Below are positions 1 through 8,944 of a stretch of DNA of 64,000 nt, one piece after another. The DNA is taken from positions 62,001 to 126,000 of the forward strand of contig JAEPML010000002.1 of assembly GCA_017643925.1 (NCBI GenBank). The letters are read 5' to 3'. How positions within the stretch are numbered: the first letter of the stretch is position 1; every line of letters begins with the position of its first letter. The notes beneath the pieces were generated by a model. It saw only the letters and a list, made by a program, of their open reading frames with translations. It was not told where the DNA came from and searched no databases. The stretch comes from Roseibium sp. (lineage in GTDB: Bacteria; Pseudomonadota; Alphaproteobacteria; Rhizobiales; Stappiaceae). Both the position numbers and the translations under genes were made by a program.

Positions 1-190
1 AATGCAGGGCGGATGCACGCCTTTCAAGGCGGTTTTCAACGCCAGTTGACAGTTCCGACATGAAAACGGTTGTCACAACGGCCAAAACCGTTATGTTCGC
101 GCCCGTTCTGGGCCCCTGCTGAACCGGCAGGATTTTCTTGGCCTGCCGTTCGGCAGTGCCGGTGATCAAGAGACGTCGAAGACCTGATAT
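1..190. other. Leader region before plsX, no gene recognised
   Basis: All three forward frames close within the first 125 bases. None of the short open stretches looks like the end of a recognisable protein; in many alphaproteobacteria a DUF177 protein precedes plsX, but I cannot identify its C-terminus here. The region probably holds the plsX leader. No clear promoter was seen. Confidence 0.4.
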
Positions 191-1255
191 ATGGCGAAAA
201 CTATTCCGATTTCATTGGATGCCATGGGCGGCGACAACGGGGCCGAAGTCGTTATTCCGGGCGCTGAAATCGCGCTTGTCAGACATCCCGATATTCGTTT
301 CCAGCTCTACGGTAACGAAAAGGTCTTGTTGCCGCTGCTGGAACAGTATCCAAGGGTGCGTGATGCATCGACCGTGCATCATTGCGAAGTGTCTATCGCA
401 ATGGACACCAAGCCGAGCCAGGCTTTGCGGCAGGGGCGCTGGCGCTCCTCGATGTGGCGTTCGATCGAGGCGGTCAAGACCGGCGAAGCTGCCGTCGCCG
501 TCTCCGCAGGCAACACTGGTGCGCTCATGGCAATGTCGAAATTCTGCCTGCGTACCATGGCCAATATCGAACGACCGGCAATTGCCGCGATCTGGCCGAC
601 CATGCGCGGTGAATCCGTCGTGCTGGATGTTGGTGCAACGATCGGTGCCGACGCCCAGCAGCTGATAGATTTCGCAATTCTGGGCGGGGCCATGGCACGC
701 GCTCTTTTCGGCGTGCAGCAACCAAGTGTAGGTCTTCTGAATATCGGTGTGGAAGAGGTCAAGGGACTGGAAGAAGTGCGCACGGCGGGACGCCTTTTGC
801 GCGAAACCCCTTTGCGTTCCTTGCGCTACGCCGGTTTCGTGGAAGGGGATGATCTCGGCAAGGGCACGGTAGACGTGGTTGTCACCGAGGGATTTGCGGG
901 CAATATCGCGCTCAAGACTGCCGAAGGAACTGCCAAACAGATCGGCAGTTACTTGCGTTCCGCAATGAATCGGACCTTTATGTCCAAAATCGGTTATCTC
1001 TTCGCCAAAGCCGCCTTTGATCTGCTGCGTGAGAAAATGGATCCGCGCAAGGTCAACGGGGGCGTATTCCTGGGACTGAACGGCATTGTGATCAAAAGCC
1101 ATGGTGGCACAGATGCTGAGGGCTATGCTTCGGCGATCGATCTGGCCTATGACATGGTGAAAAATGAACTGACGCACAAGATCGCCCAGGATCTCGTGCA
1201 TTACCATCGCGGCCGCTTCGCAGAAGCTGCGCCGGATTCGGAAGGTGATTTGTGA
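191..1255 (+). CDS. plsX: Phosphate acyltransferase PlsX
   Basis: A 354-residue protein of the usual PlsX length. It converts acyl-ACP to acyl-phosphate, the acyl donor for PlsY in phosphatidic acid synthesis at the membrane. The N-terminus carries the family signature [10 protein letters not shown], followed by the SAGNTGALM segment near residue 110 and the [12 protein letters not shown] segment in the C-terminal half. The gene overlaps fabH by 4 bases (GTGA), so the two are probably translationally coupled. This plsX-fabH-ihfA order is common in alphaproteobacteria and links membrane lipid supply to fatty acid initiation. The ATG at 191 has only a weak Shine-Dalgarno sequence, but it places the signature at the expected distance from the N-terminus. 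Confidence 0.97.
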   Translation: MAKTIPISLDAMGGDNGAEVVIPGAEIALVRHPDIRFQLYGNEKVLLPLLEQYPRVRDASTVHHCEVSIAMDTKPSQALRQGRWRSSMWRSIEAVKTGEAAVAVSAGNTGALMAMSKFCLRTMANIERPAIAAIWPTMRGESVVLDVGATIGADAQQLIDFAILGGAMARALFGVQQPSVGLLNIGVEEVKGLEEVRTAGRLLRETPLRSLRYAGFVEGDDLGKGTVDVVVTEGFAGNIALKTAEGTAKQIGSYLRSAMNRTFMSKIGYLFAKAAFDLLREKMDPRKVNGGVFLGLNGIVIKSHGGTDAEGYASAIDLAYDMVKNELTHKIAQDLVHYHRGRFAEAAPDSEGDL

Positions 1256-2229
1256 GCGTAGTCCGTTCAATTGTCACCGGCAGCGGAAGTTATCTGCCGG
1301 AAAAAATTCTGACCAATGACGATCTGGCCAAGATGGTCGATACGTCTGACGAATGGATTGTCCAGCGCACCGGGATCAAGCAACGTCACATTGCCGCGGA
1401 CGGCGAAGTGACTTCTGACCTGGCAACAGCGGCTGCAAAACGCGCGCTCGAGGCAGCCGGATGTGAAGCGTCCGACGTTGATACCATCATTCTGGCGACG
1501 GCCACGCCCGACAACACGTTTCCCGCTTCAGCGGTGACCGTTCAGGCGAACCTGGGTATCACGCATGGCTACGCCTTTGATGTCCACGCAGTCTGTTCCG
1601 GTTTCGTCTATGCGTTGACGACTGCGGACGCGTATATCCGCTCGGGAATGTCGAAGCGGTGCCTGGTCATCGGTGCCGAAACTTTTTCCAGGATCCTCGA
1701 CTGGGACGACCGCACAACCTGCGTGCTGTTCGGAGATGGAGCCGGCGCGGTCGTGCTGGAAGCCTCAGAGGCCGAGGGCCTTAACACCGATCGCGGAATC
1801 CTGACCTCGCATTTGCGTTCCGACGGCCGTCACAAGGAAAAGCTCTTTGTCGACGGTGGCCCGTCTGCGACCCAGACAGTCGGTCACCTGAGAATGGAAG
1901 GCCGCGAAGTCTTCAAACATGCGGTCGGCATGATCACCGATGTGATCGAGGACGCCTTTGCAGCAACCGGATACAATGCTGAAGACCTGACATGGTTTAT
2001 TCCGCATCAAGCCAACAAGCGGATCATTGATGCGAGCGCCAAGAAGCTCAAGATTGCTCCCGAAAAGGTTGTGACGACCGTCCAGTGGCACGGAAACACG
2101 TCCGCAGCCTCTATTCCGCTTGCTTTGGACATGGCTGTCCGGGACGGACGGGTGAAGAAAAATGACCTGGTGATGCTTGAAGCGATGGGTGGTGGCTTTA
2201 CCTGGGGCTCTGTGCTTCTGCGCTGGTAG
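1252..2229 (+). CDS. fabH: 3-oxoacyl-ACP synthase III (FabH)
   Basis: A 325-residue beta-ketoacyl-ACP synthase III, which condenses acetyl-CoA with malonyl-ACP to start fatty acid synthesis. The Cys-His-Asn triad is visible: Cys115 in the VHAVCSGF context, His in [10 protein letters not shown], and Asn in WHGNTSAAS. The C-terminal GGGFTWGS motif is intact. Start is GTG at 1252, overlapping the plsX stop codon; no other start keeps the conserved N-terminal GSGSYLPE segment. About 285 bases separate it from ihfA, so ihfA may have its own promoter. Confidence 0.97.
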   Translation: MSVVRSIVTGSGSYLPEKILTNDDLAKMVDTSDEWIVQRTGIKQRHIAADGEVTSDLATAAAKRALEAAGCEASDVDTIILATATPDNTFPASAVTVQANLGITHGYAFDVHAVCSGFVYALTTADAYIRSGMSKRCLVIGAETFSRILDWDDRTTCVLFGDGAGAVVLEASEAEGLNTDRGILTSHLRSDGRHKEKLFVDGGPSATQTVGHLRMEGREVFKHAVGMITDVIEDAFAATGYNAEDLTWFIPHQANKRIIDASAKKLKIAPEKVVTTVQWHGNTSAASIPLALDMAVRDGRVKKNDLVMLEAMGGGFTWGSVLLRW

Positions 2230-2513
2230 CAGCCGGATAAAGTCCTGACCTTTTGCAGGTGTTCAATTCCTGAGCGCGCATAATCCAAATACTCGGGAAA
2301 ATTCTCAATGGTCCCCGAATGTCCTTTTACGGGTCTTCAAGGGCGCAGAAATGCTGATTTTCTGCTGCGTCTTGATCTGCGCATCAAGACGACAAAAATC
2401 ATCAAGATGCCGACTTCTTGTTGACCGACCCGCCGTGAGGCAATACCGTAAGGTCTTGCATCGAAGTTCTCTTGTAAAATCAGCCAGATCGTTGGCGTCA
2501 ATGGGGAGGGGTT

Positions 2514-2816
2514 ATGGGCAATCGGACTATTACCCGTGCGGATCTGTGTGAAGCCGTTTATCAAAAGGTTGGTTTGTCACGGACCGAATCTTCTGAATTG
2601 GTCGAACGTGTACTTTCCGAAATTTCTGACTGTCTTGTGAAGGGAGAATCGGTAAAATTGTCAAGCTTCGGTTCTTTTGTGGTCCGCTCCAAGGGCGAGC
2701 GTATTGGCCGGAACCCGAAGACCGGCGAGGAAGTACCGATTTCGCCGCGCCGCGTGATGGTGTTCAAGCCGTCAAATGTATTGAAGCAGCGGATCAACGA
2801 TGCGCTGACGGGATAG
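2514..2816 (+). CDS. ihfA: Integration host factor alpha subunit
   Basis: A 100-residue HU/IHF-fold DNA-bending protein, the alpha subunit of the IHF heterodimer used in nucleoid organisation, recombination and sigma-54 promoters. The beta-arm carries the DNA-intercalating proline in [11 protein letters not shown] (Pro68), and the KLSSFGSF segment is typical. A strong purine-rich ribosome-binding site (GGGGAGGGG) sits just before the ATG. The protein starts [11 protein letters not shown], close to the usual alpha-subunit N-terminus, which separates it from HU and IHF-beta. The MerR-type gene follows 21 bases later and is probably co-transcribed. Confidence 0.95.
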   Translation: MGNRTITRADLCEAVYQKVGLSRTESSELVERVLSEISDCLVKGESVKLSSFGSFVVRSKGERIGRNPKTGEEVPISPRRVMVFKPSNVLKQRINDALTG

Positions 2817-2837
2817 ACCGCTAACGAATAAGACCGG

Positions 2838-3440
2838 ATGAGCTCGCAGGATAAAAGCCCGGACGCCTTTCGTACCATCAGCGAAGTCGCTGAAGACCTG
2901 GACCTGCCGCAGCATGTGCTGCGGTTCTGGGAAACACGATTTTCACAGATAAAACCCCTCAAGAGAGGGGGAGGCCGTCGGTATTATCGGCCGGACGATG
3001 TCGAACTCCTCAAGGGCATTCGCCACCTGCTTTATGGCGAAGGCTATACTATCAAGGGCGTGCAGCGCATCCTCAAGGAACACGGTCCCAGATTTGCCAT
3101 GCAGATCTGGCGCGAAAACGCTCCGGGAGTTGCCGGGGTGGCCTCAACAGAGCAGCCTCCTCAGGCTGCCATCGCATCTGTTTCTCCGGTCGAGAGCCAG
3201 CCGAGCGTCGACGCTGTTCCCGATCAGCTGCCAACCGGCGTCTTGGCGGACGATGCACCAGACCTCCAGACGCAATCAACATCCGGCGGACTGAATATCC
3301 TGAGCCGATTGCGGGGCGAAAAACCTGCTGTTGAGACACCGGCATCCGGAGTCGCCATTTCCAAGGACGATATACGCAAGCTTCAGGCGACGTTGTTCGA
3401 ACTGCTGGAATGCAAGCGAACGCTTGACAGGGCGCGCTAA
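2838..3440 (+). CDS. MerR-family transcriptional regulator downstream of ihfA
   Basis: A 200-residue protein with an N-terminal MerR winged-helix domain (about residues 8-80): [19 protein letters not shown], then the FWETRF helix and the [12 protein letters not shown] wing. The middle (about 95-160) is Pro/Ala/Ser-rich and probably disordered; the C-terminus is a short helix. It lacks the conserved C-terminal ligand cysteines of metal-sensing MerR proteins, so the signal is unknown. Its place directly after ihfA and before a strong terminator is typical of alphaproteobacteria. Confidence 0.9.
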   Translation: MSSQDKSPDAFRTISEVAEDLDLPQHVLRFWETRFSQIKPLKRGGGRRYYRPDDVELLKGIRHLLYGEGYTIKGVQRILKEHGPRFAMQIWRENAPGVAGVASTEQPPQAAIASVSPVESQPSVDAVPDQLPTGVLADDAPDLQTQSTSGGLNILSRLRGEKPAVETPASGVAISKDDIRKLQATLFELLECKRTLDRAR

Positions 3441-3460
3441 GCGGCCCGGATCAAGGTGAC

Positions 3461-3488
3461 AAAGCCGGACAGTGTCCGGCTTTTTTTT
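3461..3488 (+). terminator. Rho-independent terminator after the ihfA-merR unit
   Basis: A perfect GCCGGACA / TGTCCGGC-type hairpin with almost no loop is followed by a run of eight T residues. It begins 20 bases after the merR stop codon and lies between convergent genes, so it closes the forward operon. Confidence 0.9.
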
Positions 3489-3517
3489 AAGGGGCACAAA
3501 GGGCGCCTGATGGCTGT

Positions 3518-4720
3518 CTATTCGAGGCCCATGCAAGACGCATAGAAGCTCGTTGTCGCGGGCCAATCGGAAAAGATACCCTTCACGCCGACCTGAGCGG
3601 CCAGCACGTCGACCACTTCCAGCATCCTGCCATCGCCATCAATCGCGTCGCCAACGCTCTGGTAGTACCAGCCACCACCATTGTTGAGCGGGCCGGAGCG
3701 TTCTAGCGTCCAGGTGATGATGTCGAGACCGGCAGCCTTTGCGGCATTGGCATAGGGGGAGGGGACCATATTTCCGTCTTCAAGGGTCAGCAGAACGAAG
3801 AGTGGTGGTGCAATGAAATTGACCCCCATGGCCTTCAACTCATCCATGGAAGGTGAGAAGGTTGCCGGATCCATCGGGTTCAGATTGCGCCGCCCGTCCA
3901 GATAAACCGCCTGCTTCCCGAATTCCGGTTCGTTTTCAATCCAGTAGAGGACGTCGTTCAAGTTGAAGCTTTGCGGATAGACATCCGCGGGCGGAACACC
4001 GGCGGCCTTGTAGTCGTCGATCAGTTTCTGAGCATAGTCAGACTGAGAAAAGCCCTCGTAAGGCATCGTGACCTTGGGGGCCTTCAGTTCCGGCGTGAAC
4101 CTGACACCGAGGTCCTTGAACAGCGCGATGGATTCCCTGTGGGACATCAGCGTGCCGGCGGCCCCATAGAGTTCGGTCCTCCAGGGGGCTGTTCCGTTCA
4201 TATAGGCTTCGACAGTCGTCGCCTTTTTGTCGGCACTGTCCATCTTGCCCTTCAGTGTCTTGAACTCGGCCAGCGTGAGATCGGACGTCCGGCATTCTGC
4301 GGACGCTGGCGTGTCACCGTTGGCGGGCGTGAAACCGGCCGTGCATTTCCCTGCAAGCGGGCTGGTCAGGATGTTGGTGGTCGTGTGCAGATCATTTTGG
4401 GAGTGGCGGCATACGAGTTCCTTGTCGGCCGTGAACGTCACATCACATTCCAGGATGCCGGCACCCATCAGGGCTCCTGCGCGATACCCCTCTTCTGTGT
4501 GCTCGGGAAACTGCAGCGGCGCGCCGCGGTGACTGATGGAAAAAAGCGTCGGTTCAACCGGCTGACCAAGGCAGGCCTGCAATTTTTCCTTCAGTGGGCC
4601 ATCCTCCATCTGGCTGACCAGCCATGCTGGCCGGGGACCGAGGTCGATTTCACCGGCGAGCGCGGGAGAAAGGGGGGCTGACAGAATGCCGGCGACGAGA
4701 GAGAGGACAAGTGGGCGCAT
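3518..4720 (-). CDS. Secreted glycerophosphodiester phosphodiesterase
   Basis: A 400-residue GDPD-family enzyme that hydrolyses glycerophosphodiesters to glycerol-3-phosphate and an alcohol. It begins with a cleavable signal peptide (hydrophobic to about residue 20, ending ALAGE), so it should act in the periplasm, like GlpQ. The family motif is present as [17 protein letters not shown] (His64, Arg65, Glu73), followed by Glu91 and Asp93 in ILECDVTF and His106 in CRHSQNDL. The usual Asn of PENT is His here. No phosphate-uptake or glp genes adjoin it. The C-terminal half has the expected TITWTLER-like segment of the TIM barrel. Confidence 0.9.
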   Translation of the reverse strand: MRPLVLSLVAGILSAPLSPALAGEIDLGPRPAWLVSQMEDGPLKEKLQACLGQPVEPTLFSISHRGAPLQFPEHTEEGYRAGALMGAGILECDVTFTADKELVCRHSQNDLHTTTNILTSPLAGKCTAGFTPANGDTPASAECRTSDLTLAEFKTLKGKMDSADKKATTVEAYMNGTAPWRTELYGAAGTLMSHRESIALFKDLGVRFTPELKAPKVTMPYEGFSQSDYAQKLIDDYKAAGVPPADVYPQSFNLNDVLYWIENEPEFGKQAVYLDGRRNLNPMDPATFSPSMDELKAMGVNFIAPPLFVLLTLEDGNMVPSPYANAAKAAGLDIITWTLERSGPLNNGGGWYYQSVGDAIDGDGRMLEVVDVLAAQVGVKGIFSDWPATTSFYASCMGLE

Positions 4721-4790
4721 GGAAGGATCACTGAGAAAAATGACAAGGACTGGTTAGATAGGGGAGTGCGACACCCGAACAAGGGGCAAG

Positions 4791-6035
4791 CTAGACGGTC
4801 TGGTGTGGGTGCAGCCGGATTTTGAGGGCTTCCGGGCCCCGGACAGACAGGCCACGTTTGTAAGTGACGGTCTCCTGCGCCAGTTCGACCGATCGATAGC
4901 GTTTCAGGAGTGTCGTGAAGATGATGTCCATGTCCAGGCGGGCAAGATGGTTGCCCAGGCAGAAGTGAGCCCCGCGGCCGAAGGCGATATGCCAGTTCGG
5001 CGAACGGCCGACATCGAACCGGTCGGCATCGGGAAACTGTTTGGGGTCGCGGTTGGCGGAGCCGTAGAGCACACCGAATTTCGTGCCTTTCGGGTAATTT
5101 TGCCCGCAGATTTCAACGTCTTTCGTGCAATAGCGGTGGAAGAAGGGCAGGGGCGACTCGTAGCGGAACATTTCCTGGACGGCGGTCTTCATGAGAGTTG
5201 GGTCGTCACGCAGGCGCTGCATCTCACCTGGAAACTTGAGCAGGGCATGCATGCCGCTGCCAAGCACGTCGATGGTCGACCCATGCCCTGCCATGAGGAT
5301 CAGCATGGCAGTGGAAAAGAGTTCATCATGGTTCATGTGTCCATGACGCTCAGCCTCGATCATAACGGAGAGCAGGTCGTCCTCAGGGGCCGCTTCGCGT
5401 TTGGCTTTCAGATCCTGTAGATACTGGTAGAATTCGGTCGTGTTTCGTTCAGCCAGTTCCTTGCGATCATCGGAGCGGTCGATGTCGAAAAACTGGACGA
5501 TGTTTTCCGACCAGATCCGCAGCTGCGGGCAGTCTTCGTCAGGCACTCCCAGAATGCGGCCGATGATATGTCCGGGAACATGCGCGGCCAGATCCTCTAT
5601 AAAGTCGATCTCCTGTCGATCTGAGAGGCTGTCGAACAGGCCGTCGACATAGGTCTGGATGTCGTCCCGCAAATTGTTGACCATCACGGGCGTGAACAGC
5701 TTGAACACCTGCTTGCGCAATCGGTCGTGCACGTCGCCATCGCTGTCCAGCAAGGAGAACTGCACGAAACGTGAGTGATGTGGCATGTCATGCCAGTTTC
5801 CGGCCCGCTTCTGGTCGGCGATTTCCTCGGCACTCGCGACATGTTCCATCGAGCGCACCATCTTTTCGTGCATCACGATCTCCGAGACATCGTCGAACCT
5901 GGCAGCCAGCCAGACGTCGAAATCCTCGAAATAGGTCAGCCCTTCGCGGGCGCGCAGGTCTGCATAGAAGGGATGTGGATCTTGCGCGAACTCAGCTGAA
6001 AGTGGCTGAAAGGGCAAGGATGCGGCTGTGCTCAT
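4791..6035 (-). CDS. Cytochrome P450
   Basis: A 414-residue soluble class I bacterial P450. Seen: the heme-ligand loop FGRGAHFCLG with Cys359, the K-helix ExxR (Glu288-Arg291), and the I-helix AGHGST (249-254). The oxygen-activation motif is usually AGxxT or AG[G/H]ETT; here the acid before the threonine is replaced by Ser253, which may affect proton delivery. The first possible start is TTG at 6059, but ATG at 6035 fits the normal P450 N-terminus better. No ferredoxin or ferredoxin reductase gene adjoins it; a ferredoxin-NADP reductase lies at 55.4 kb. The substrate cannot be predicted; similarity to CYP107/CYP110-like fatty acid or terpenoid P450s is possible. Confidence 0.93.
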   Translation of the reverse strand: MSTAASLPFQPLSAEFAQDPHPFYADLRAREGLTYFEDFDVWLAARFDDVSEIVMHEKMVRSMEHVASAEEIADQKRAGNWHDMPHHSRFVQFSLLDSDGDVHDRLRKQVFKLFTPVMVNNLRDDIQTYVDGLFDSLSDRQEIDFIEDLAAHVPGHIIGRILGVPDEDCPQLRIWSENIVQFFDIDRSDDRKELAERNTTEFYQYLQDLKAKREAAPEDDLLSVMIEAERHGHMNHDELFSTAMLILMAGHGSTIDVLGSGMHALLKFPGEMQRLRDDPTLMKTAVQEMFRYESPLPFFHRYCTKDVEICGQNYPKGTKFGVLYGSANRDPKQFPDADRFDVGRSPNWHIAFGRGAHFCLGNHLARLDMDIIFTTLLKRYRSVELAQETVTYKRGLSVRGPEALKIRLHPHQTV

Positions 6036-6167
6036 GTACCGGTCTCGATTCTTTACCAAGAGGTCGAATTTATTCGATCTTCCGGCGTCGGCAATCAGAA
6101 ATTGATTGACGCACGACGCGTTATCAGATCGCCGGGGATTGCCGAGCGGGACCGGGAGAGGATTGGT

Positions 6168-7922
6168 TCAGTGGCGCTGTGCCGTCTTGGCCGGCTGGGA
6201 AAACCGGGGATCTGTCAGTTCGTCCACCAGAAGGTCCTTGCAGATCCGGTTCCGACCGAGCCCTTTGGCGTGATACAGCCTTTCGTCGGCCGGCCTGAGG
6301 ATCGATGACAGGTTGCTGCCATCCTTGGGAAAACCCGCCAGGCCACCGGAGATCGTGATCTGACCAAGCGGTTGCCCTTCGAAGCGAAGACGCATGTTTT
6401 CGACAGAACGACGGAGCTGCTCTGCGAACTCGAGAGCCTTGGCCTCGTCAAGGTCAGGCAGCAACAGGGCAAATTCCTCGCCTCCAAGGCGGCAGGCAGT
6501 GAAGCTGTTCCTGATGGACTTTCGGAACAGGGTCGCAAGTTCGACCAGGACAAAATCGCCAGCATCATGGCCATATTTGTCGTTGTAGGTCTTGAAGTGA
6601 TCGATATCGACGACGAGCAGCCAGAAGTTCTGGTCTGCCCGCGTCGCTTTCTCGATGAAGGTGTCGAATTTCTCTTCAAGGAAGCGCCGGTTATGGAGCC
6701 CGGTAAGCGGGTCATGCAGAGCCTGTTGCTCCAGCGTTTCCCGCAAGTTGAGATTTGAAAGCGCGATTGCCGCTTCCTTGCTGATAGCCTGTGCGATCTC
6801 CAGTTCCATGTTGCCGAAGGCACCACCGGCCTTCTGGCAAAGGTGGATCACACCCAGAATGTCTCCCTGGGCGATCAGCGGAACGCACAGGACGTCCTTG
6901 TCCGCTTCGTCTTTCAGGTGATCGCAGACCAGGGAATTGTCTTCGGACCAGTGCATGCTGTTCTTGCGGAGGGACCAGCAGCTGCCCGGTGATACGAACG
7001 ATCCTTTCGTCCATCGCCCGCCCCATTCCTGCTCGACAATCATCATGTCGCGCGAGTTGTTCATCAGCGAAAGGGCACCCCTGGTGCCTGGCGGGAGCTG
7101 GGGCAGTTGAACTGCAAGAACCTCGCTTGCCTCGGACAGCGAATTGCATACCGCGAGCAATGTACCAAGTTCCTGCAATTGCCTGAGGGTCGCGGTTCGC
7201 TCCGTCACCCTGGCTTCCAGTCTCTTTCGACTGTGTTCAACCGATCTGGCAAGGGCTCTCGCAAGGCTGAAAGTGATAAGGCCAACCAGGGCAATTCCGA
7301 AAACCATGCCGATCGTGAGCAGTTGTCGCAGGCGGGTCTGTTGCAGGTAAAGCGACTCCAGGTCGACCGCGACCCGGCTGATCAAGGTCTCACCGGCGCG
7401 TTCAAAACGCACAGCGTAGTAAAGGTAGTCAACGCCCAAGGTCGGGCTGCTGCGTTCGCTGACACCTGTGCCGGTTTCCAGTGCCGCCCTTACTTCCGAA
7501 CGCTCCGCGTGATTGTCAGCATTGAGAAGCTGATAGACCGACATGTCGCTGTCGGCCAGAACGATCCCGCTTTCGGATATGATTGTAATTCGGGAGCCCA
7601 CATTTTCGGCGAGGCGCCCGATTTCACTTTGCAAGGGCAGAAATCGTTCCTGATTGACCCTCTTTTGTGTGTGGGGGGATGAAAGATCTCCGGCAAGTGC
7701 CTGAACGAACTGGGCAGCCGAGCGCGCCTTGGCCCGGGCATACTCTTCCTCCTGCGCACGCATGTATCCCGACATGGAATAGTCGATGAAGAGTGAGAAC
7801 AGCCCGATGCAGCAAAAAAGCAGGAAAATCGACAGGGACATGATGCCGAAGGGGCTCAAGCCAGCAGAACCCCTTTTCAGAGCGCCGAGACCAGTGCCTG
7901 AATTTGCACCTTTTTCCCTCAA
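6168..7922 (-). CDS. Membrane diguanylate cyclase with GAF domain
   Basis: A 584-residue sensor enzyme predicted to make cyclic di-GMP. Order: a first membrane helix (about residues 28-47), a periplasmic sensor region of about 130 residues, a second helix (about 198-220), a HAMP-like/coiled linker, a GAF domain (about 255-395), and a C-terminal GGDEF domain with intact RLGGEEF active site near residue 478 and the LTGLHNRRFLEE start motif. The GAF cysteines and LCQK segment look like a small-ligand or redox pocket. The start is TTG at 7922, which has an AGGAG ribosome-binding site 9 bases upstream. In this host c-di-GMP could control the nearby exopolysaccharide locus, but that is inference. 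Confidence 0.93.
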   Translation of the reverse strand: MREKGANSGTGLGALKRGSAGLSPFGIMSLSIFLLFCCIGLFSLFIDYSMSGYMRAQEEEYARAKARSAAQFVQALAGDLSSPHTQKRVNQERFLPLQSEIGRLAENVGSRITIISESGIVLADSDMSVYQLLNADNHAERSEVRAALETGTGVSERSSPTLGVDYLYYAVRFERAGETLISRVAVDLESLYLQQTRLRQLLTIGMVFGIALVGLITFSLARALARSVEHSRKRLEARVTERTATLRQLQELGTLLAVCNSLSEASEVLAVQLPQLPPGTRGALSLMNNSRDMMIVEQEWGGRWTKGSFVSPGSCWSLRKNSMHWSEDNSLVCDHLKDEADKDVLCVPLIAQGDILGVIHLCQKAGGAFGNMELEIAQAISKEAAIALSNLNLRETLEQQALHDPLTGLHNRRFLEEKFDTFIEKATRADQNFWLLVVDIDHFKTYNDKYGHDAGDFVLVELATLFRKSIRNSFTACRLGGEEFALLLPDLDEAKALEFAEQLRRSVENMRLRFEGQPLGQITISGGLAGFPKDGSNLSSILRPADERLYHAKGLGRNRICKDLLVDELTDPRFSQPAKTAQRH

Positions 7923-8521
7923 ACGAAGATACTCCTACAATAGTTTCCTGGACCTATTTCGTGACAAGACCTTTTGAAGAGTGCCGGGCTCCTGGTTTGT
8001 GCAAGTGTTGCTGGAAGCGGCGGCAAGCTCGATGGCTGATGCAGAGCCGTCCTGTCAAAAATAGTAGGGTTTCACCCACGGGTGATCTACAGATGCGGGC
8101 TTCGGTCGCCAGTTAAACAGTTGATAAAGTCAAAATTTGTGAAACTGGGGCACCAGGAAACCCTCTTCAAAATCATGGGCACTGAAGATCGAACTGACTT
8201 CGTGGTGGTTGTCCTTGTTATTCAAATGGCCTGTGGAAGGGAGCAATCGCGACTCTTGCCGGGCCTGGCTTTACGGTAACCTGCAACCTGTGATTCTTGA
8301 CAGCACGTCGAATTTTTCGCGTCGAACGCAATAGAGATTGGAGTTTTTTCTCCGATTTTGCTCGGTTTTGTGACTTGTCCCGGAATTCGCCACCCGGGCT
8401 TGGGGATAGCGAGGAAATGACAAAAATGACGATACCGGGAGGGTATCATTTTTCTTAACGATTTCTTAACGGCGAGCAGGGGCTGGCCCAAGACGACTGA
8501 TCTACGGGTGATTGAGACCAG
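7923..8521. other. 600-base intergenic region with a stem-loop and T-rich tail
   Basis: No convincing gene. At 8431-8446 GATACC...GGTATC forms a stem-loop followed by ATTTTTCTT, resembling a forward-strand terminator although no forward gene lies upstream for several kilobases. This could mark the end of a small non-coding RNA starting somewhere after 8100, or be incidental. The left part should contain the promoter for the GGDEF gene on the reverse strand. Confidence 0.3.
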
Positions 8522-8710
8522 ATGAAGGTGCCAAAGGCTTTCAGGGAAGAATACGAGACCTTTCTGCAGGAGTCCGGTTTTGACAATCAGGACCCTCAGG
8601 CGCTGCTGATGGAACTGGCTTCTCTCAGCATGGAAGTCTACTTGAAGGAAATCGCCTGGCTTTCAGAGTTTGTCGGAAAAATTGAAAAGGCAAAGCAGGC
8701 CGCCGCCTAG
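8522..8710 (+). CDS. Small hypothetical protein, 62 residues
   Basis: A short ORF encoding an acidic/amphipathic, mostly helical protein without a signal peptide, membrane segment or cysteine. It begins MKVPKAFREEYETFLQE and ends in a lysine- and alanine-rich helix. Codon choice is consistent with a real gene (mostly G/C third positions). The ribosome-binding site is weak (TGAGACCAG before the ATG). No family recognised. It stands alone between two reverse-strand signalling genes. Confidence 0.5.
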   Translation: MKVPKAFREEYETFLQESGFDNQDPQALLMELASLSMEVYLKEIAWLSEFVGKIEKAKQAAA

Positions 8711-8944
8711 TGCTCTTCGGCGAACCTGAGATCATTTTTCGATGCTGCAAAGACATCAACTCATCGCGGCCGCATCAAATATCCTGATGGCCGTTTCGCG
8801 GTCAAGCCGCGGCCGACCGAACCGGCTTTTCGGGTATTGATTCTCACAGTAACGCTGGAACCACCCCCAACCTGTTACGGATCGATGCCGCAATGCATAG
8901 CACGTTTCTTCCGCAGACATGGCAGTGACGGGCCAAGGCAGAGT

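Noticed and set aside
212..1270. Long reverse ORF of 352 codons over plsX
   Set aside because: Antisense shadow; plsX on the forward strand is a textbook match.
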